From: JBCCHY01 sp039028495
GTDB lineage: Bacteria > Patescibacteriota > Saccharimonadia > Saccharimonadales > VXPC01
Assembly (NCBI GenBank): GCA_039028495.1
Contig: JBCCHY010000002.1
Span: 1-50,682 of the forward strand
Direction: 5' to 3'
Length of the DNA stretch: 50,682 bases
Of this stretch, positions 48,094 through 50,682 are shown piece after piece. Below the pieces are notes generated by a model that saw only the letters and a list, made by a program, of their open reading frames with translations, did no database searches and had not been told where the DNA came from. Each line of letters begins with the position of its first letter. Position 1 is the first letter of the stretch. A program made the translations under genes and the position numbers.

Positions 48094-49077
48094 TTATAGG
48101 GCTATTTTTATGGAGGGGCCCATGCTGGTGGTTAGGTAAGCGCTGATTACGAAGTTGCCTTTGACGCTTGAAGGTTTGTTATTCTTAATACTCGTAATAA
48201 CTGCGTCTAGGTTCTGACCTATTTTCTCCGCGCCGAAGCTAACTTTTCCAACACTGAGATGAATGATGCCGGCTTCGTCGACACGGTACTCAACCTTACC
48301 TGCTTTTGCTTCAGATACGGCTTTTGCCACGTCTGCGTTAACTGTGCCGCTTTTTGGGCTTGGCATGAGACCTTTTGGTCCTAGAATGCGTGCGTATTTG
48401 CTGAGTCTAGCCATGACTTTAGGGCTAGCTATCAGGACGTCAAAGTTAATATCTTCTTTATCAAGCTGCTGGAGAAAATCATCATTCCCAGCGACATCGG
48501 CACCAGCATCTCTGGCTTTTTTGACATCGTCATCTTCACCAAAGACAGCTACACGAACGTCCTTGCCTGTGCCGGCTGGTAGAACAAGTGTTTCACGGAT
48601 ATTCTGATCAGCTTGACGAGGATCAACGTCGAGACGGACGTGTAGTTCCACAGAAGAGTCAAACGTGGTTGTAGAGGTTTGAACTGCTAGATCGACTGCT
48701 TCACTGACGGGGTAGACCTTTGATTTATCAATCTTTTTGTGGGCGTCTCGGTACTTTTTACTGCGGCGTTCTATGAGAGGGCGCGTTTTAGGAGCAGGAT
48801 TCTTTTTCTTGACCGGTTCTTCGGCTTCGTTATCTTTGCGCGCTTCTTTTTCAGCATCCGCTTCTGCTTCCTCTAGGGCTTTTTTGCTACGCTTACCGCT
48901 TTTTGCAAATGTTTCTCCGGTTGCTTCGACTTCAGCTGGGGCGGTTTGTTCGTCTGCGGGTGCAGCCTTGGTGCCTGCTGAAGCAATCGCCTCCTCTATC
49001 TGGGCGATAGTGTTCTTCACGCTTACGTCTAGGCCCATTTCTTTAGCGCGTGCTAGTAGATCGGCTTTCTTAGCCAT
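48094..49077 (-). CDS. rplA: 50S ribosomal protein L1 with N-terminal extension
   Basis: 327 aa against ~230 for ordinary L1. Residues 1-35 resemble a SAP/Rho-N-like helix-extension-helix (ADLLARAKEMGLDVSVKNTI), residues 36-105 are a charged Ala/Glu/Lys linker (EEAEADAEKEARKDNEAE, VKKKNPAPKTRP), and L1 proper starts near YRDAHKKIDKSKVYPVSEAV: HVRLDVDPRQADQNIR, LPAGTGKDVRVAVFGEDDD, KVMARLSKYARILGPKGLMPSPKSGTV and the end NLDAVITSIKNNKPSSVKGNF. L1 forms the E-site stalk and can repress its operon. AGAG-type Shine-Dalgarno. Confidence 0.97.
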   Translation of the reverse strand: MAKKADLLARAKEMGLDVSVKNTIAQIEEAIASAGTKAAPADEQTAPAEVEATGETFAKSGKRSKKALEEAEADAEKEARKDNEAEEPVKKKNPAPKTRPLIERRSKKYRDAHKKIDKSKVYPVSEAVDLAVQTSTTTFDSSVELHVRLDVDPRQADQNIRETLVLPAGTGKDVRVAVFGEDDDVKKARDAGADVAGNDDFLQQLDKEDINFDVLIASPKVMARLSKYARILGPKGLMPSPKSGTVNADVAKAVSEAKAGKVEYRVDEAGIIHLSVGKVSFGAEKIGQNLDAVITSIKNNKPSSVKGNFVISAYLTTSMGPSIKIAL

Positions 49078-49175
49078 ATTTGTCTCTCTTCCTTGTATTT
49101 AGATGTGGTGCGTGCGGACAGTGTCCTCCCACAAATGTTATTTGTAATGCTATTTTACTACAAAAACAGTAGCAG

Positions 49176-49490
49176 TTAAAGCTCTATGACAACTTCGTCG
49201 TCAGCCAATTCATCTTCATCGTTGTCGGTAGATCGGTCATCTATGGCAGTGTCATCTGTGCCGACTGCTGCACCTGCGAGACTCAAGCTGTGAGCGCCCA
49301 TGATGGTTTGCAGGATCTGATTCTCTGCCTTTAGCTCGTAGATTAGTTCTGCCTCTTTGGCAACGAGTTCGTGCCAGATAGATAGTATGTCGTCCTTGCC
49401 TTTTCCGTGCAGGGACTCTAGGCGGTCCATGATCTCTTGCTTACGCTGATCTGCTGATTCACCTCTGTTTATCTCTCTGGCTCTACTCAT
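49176..49490 (-). CDS. Unknown protein between rplK and rplA
   Basis: 104 aa. Residues 5-65 form helix and coiled coil (SADQRKQEIMDRLESLHGKG, VAKEAELIYELKAENQILQTIM), residues 66-104 are an acidic, Asp-rich tail (DDRSTDNDEDELADDEVVIEL). It starts 18 nt after rplK and has a weak Shine-Dalgarno (AAAGAG), so it is made with the ribosomal operon. rplK and rplA are normally adjacent, and no known ribosomal protein matches this. May act on the ribosome stalk; no family seen. Confidence 0.6.
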   Translation of the reverse strand: MSRAREINRGESADQRKQEIMDRLESLHGKGKDDILSIWHELVAKEAELIYELKAENQILQTIMGAHSLSLAGAAVGTDDTAIDDRSTDNDEDELADDEVVIEL

Positions 49491-49508
49491 TCTCTTTAGG
49501 CTCTCCGT

Positions 49509-49943
49509 CTAGTCAGCTATTTCTACACCCATACTGCGGGCTGTACCAGCGACCATCCTTTTTAGTGATTCTATTCTGTCGGTGTTCATATCAATAGCTT
49601 TTTTCTCTGCAATTTCGGTTAGTTGTGCTTGAGTGAGTTTTTTGTCTAGCTTTTCTTTGTTGGGCTCACCACTGCCCTTTTTGACACCTAGGGCTGCACG
49701 GATCAGCTCGTCAGTAGCTGCACCAACAATCCTCCAGGTCATACTGCGGTCTTCATGGATGAAGATGTGTACGGTTAGGTCCTCGCCCATGCGATCCTTG
49801 GTCTCATCGTTAAAAGGATTGATGAAATCCATCATGTTGACACCGTATTGACCGAGGGTGCTACCCACCGGTGGCGCGGCACTTGCTTGGCCACCTTTTA
49901 TTCTCATTTTGAGGGTCGCTGTTATTGGATTGCTATCTGACAT
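49509..49943 (-). CDS. rplK: 50S ribosomal protein L11
   Basis: 144 aa, binds the GTPase-associated centre of 23S rRNA. ATLKMRIKGGQASAAPPVGSTLGQYGVNMMDFINPFND (Pro-rich N-domain) and the C-domain with GVKKGSGEPNKEKLDKKLTQAQLTEIAEKKAIDMNTDRIESLKRMVAGTARSMGVEIA are typical. CGGAG Shine-Dalgarno 7 nt upstream of ATG 49943. It heads the rplK-orf-rplA operon, with a ~100-nt leader. Confidence 0.98.
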   Translation of the reverse strand: MSDSNPITATLKMRIKGGQASAAPPVGSTLGQYGVNMMDFINPFNDETKDRMGEDLTVHIFIHEDRSMTWRIVGAATDELIRAALGVKKGSGEPNKEKLDKKLTQAQLTEIAEKKAIDMNTDRIESLKRMVAGTARSMGVEIAD

Positions 49944-50056
49944 AATTTCTCCGGATTCCGTATCTATTCATGAGAGTGGTTATCTGCTCTAAGCCTGCAG
50001 CCAGAATTACTCCAGAGTACCTACATGTACACCTTCGAATCTGCGGTCGGCTTATA
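49944..50056 (-). promoter_or_regulatory. Promoter and structured leader of rplK operon
   Basis: Extended -10 TGCTATAAG (hexamer 50056-50051) with TTCTGG as -35 (16-nt gap) puts the start near 50044. The ~100-nt leader holds CTGGAGTAATTCTGG (50015-50001), the same motif as in the rplJ leader, and CTGCAGGCTTAGAGCAG (50000-49984), which resembles the L11-binding loop of 23S rRNA (GGCUUAGAAGCAGCC). No terminator-like structure follows. Confidence 0.55.
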
Positions 50057-50129
50057 GCAAATAACCCTTGGCCCAGAATAGCTACTAGGGTGACTACTCT
50101 TTGGTAGTCGGTAAGTTGTTAACTAATGG

Positions 50130-50159
50130 CAAAGTAGTTTAGTTGAAGCTACTACTTTG
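50130..50159 (-). other. Perfect 9-bp hairpin downstream of pentapeptide gene
   Basis: CAAAGTAGT (50130-50138), 12-nt loop, ACTACTTTG (50151-50159). A second hairpin GACTAC-TCTTTG-GTAGTC lies at 50092-50109. Neither has a T-run. The rest of 50060-50205 shows nothing clear. Confidence 0.6.
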
Positions 50160-50205
50160 ACCTCAGTGCGTAACCTATAAATTCTAGACTAAAACGTTGT
50201 AATTT

Positions 50206-50604
50206 TCAATTCTTGATTTTTATGCCGTAGCTTGCAGCCAGCTCTTGAGAGAGTGTGATTAACTGATGTTGACTGAGTATGAAGTTGCGCATGTACTTGA
50301 ATCCGTCTATATCAGATATTTGGCAGTCACTCAGATCTAAGCTAGGTTTGACTGAAACACGAGTAAGGCTAATTGTTTCGAACGTGCATTGGTCGAAGTA
50401 GTTAGCTTTGGTGAGGCGGCTATCATCGAATTTGACATCGTTAAACAAGCAGTTAGTGAAATGCGTGTCTTTGATATCCATATCCATAAGGCTGACCAGT
50501 TGGAATTTGCAGTTTATAAAGGTGCACCCACGAAGGAGTACCTTGCTCATATCGACCCCCATGAAGCTACAACCGTTAAATGAGCGTCGACTCCCACTCG
50601 CCAA
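50206..50604 (-). CDS. Pentapeptide-repeat-like protein
   Basis: 132 aa. Repeats of the A(D/N)LxX type with Cys/Phe at the centre: FNGCSF, SKVLLRGCTFINCKF, KDTHFTNCLFNDVKF, LTKANYFDQCTFETIS and LDLSDCQISDI, which suggest a right-handed beta helix. The C-terminal ~30 residues are helical (LSQHQLITLSQELAASYG). No ATG starts the frame; I use TTG 50604, preceded by AAGGGGA at ~7 nt, because an in-frame stop lies at 50626-50628 and the repeat FNGCSF lies before the first ATG (50562). Complete in the window. Some such proteins mimic DNA; nothing here points to that. Confidence 0.65.
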   Translation of the reverse strand: MASGSRRSFNGCSFMGVDMSKVLLRGCTFINCKFQLVSLMDMDIKDTHFTNCLFNDVKFDDSRLTKANYFDQCTFETISLTRVSVKPSLDLSDCQISDIDGFKYMRNFILSQHQLITLSQELAASYGIKIKN

Positions 50605-50682
50605 ATATATTCCCCTTTTTTGCTTCTAGTCGTGCCCAAAACACCTACTTCTGTAGCTACTAGCACTTTGAAAAACTCTAAA

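Noticed and set aside
49944..50205. tRNA gene upstream of rplK (TTCGAAT near 50033)
   Set aside because: T-loop-like sequence has no pairing T-stem or acceptor.
1..50682. Alternative genetic code (UGA = Gly)
   Set aside because: UGA ends many genes exactly at coupled starts (e.g. 25396, 32576) and is not found inside conserved proteins.

Overview
The window looks like part of the chromosome of a Candidate Phyla Radiation (Patescibacteria) bacterium, most likely Candidatus Saccharibacteria (TM7); this assignment is inference. Supporting signs are very tight gene packing with many stop/start overlaps, UGA used as an ordinary stop (so not the recoded Gracilibacteria/Absconditabacteria code), mostly sortase-free membrane-anchored single-gene units, a shortage of biosynthetic pathways, and unusually stripped or altered housekeeping proteins: DnaX and RecR without their zinc fingers, ribosomal protein L1 with a long N-terminal extension, and CysRS with an altered HIGH motif. 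Most genes on the left two thirds are one- to four-gene units; no phage, IS element or CRISPR array was seen.

Layout. 1-10.4 kb: a 5'-truncated family 2 glycosyltransferase, a membrane-anchored thermonuclease, a ParB-like protein, a cobalamin adenosyltransferase-like ATPase with a glutaredoxin, an aquaporin-like channel, several small membrane proteins, a winged-helix/Nudix-like protein, an OmpA-like/HhH pair and a zinc protease. 10.4-15.3 kb: a UvrD-type helicase-nuclease, an AlkA-like glycosylase and QueA. 15.2-22.2 kb: CorA, a subtilase, and a two-component system followed by a K+-channel-like protein and a DUF389 protein. 22-29 kb: an ATP-grasp-like orphan, a histidine phosphatase, a secreted charged protein, a CREST-like membrane protein with a papain-fold candidate, a DEAD-box helicase, threonine synthase, and a 577-nt noncoding region with tRNA-Gln flanked by two tRNA-like, hairpin-rich units. 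29-35.7 kb: orphan proteins, aldo/keto reductase, COG0523 GTPase, AI-2E family permease and aldose epimerase. 35.7-50.7 kb: the informational core, mostly on the minus strand: cysS, a DHH phosphoesterase, recR, a small ORF, ybaB, a GT-C-like membrane protein, dnaB, dnaX, then rplJ-rplL, a ThyX-like protein, a thioredoxin, and rplK-orf-rplA, ending in a pentapeptide-repeat protein.

Two layers of regulation are visible. Many single genes have an extended -10 (TGnTATAAT-like) only 6-9 nt before the start codon and no Shine-Dalgarno, which predicts leaderless mRNAs; operon-internal and ribosomal genes instead have clear Shine-Dalgarno sequences. The rplJ and rplK operons have structured leaders sharing a motif (CTGGAGTAATYCTKG). 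Several intergenic regions carry clusters of long perfect hairpins. The strongest candidate for something undescribed is the pair of tRNA-like structured units around tRNA-Gln at 28594-29030, in which three hairpins share the apex CC-AGT-GG.
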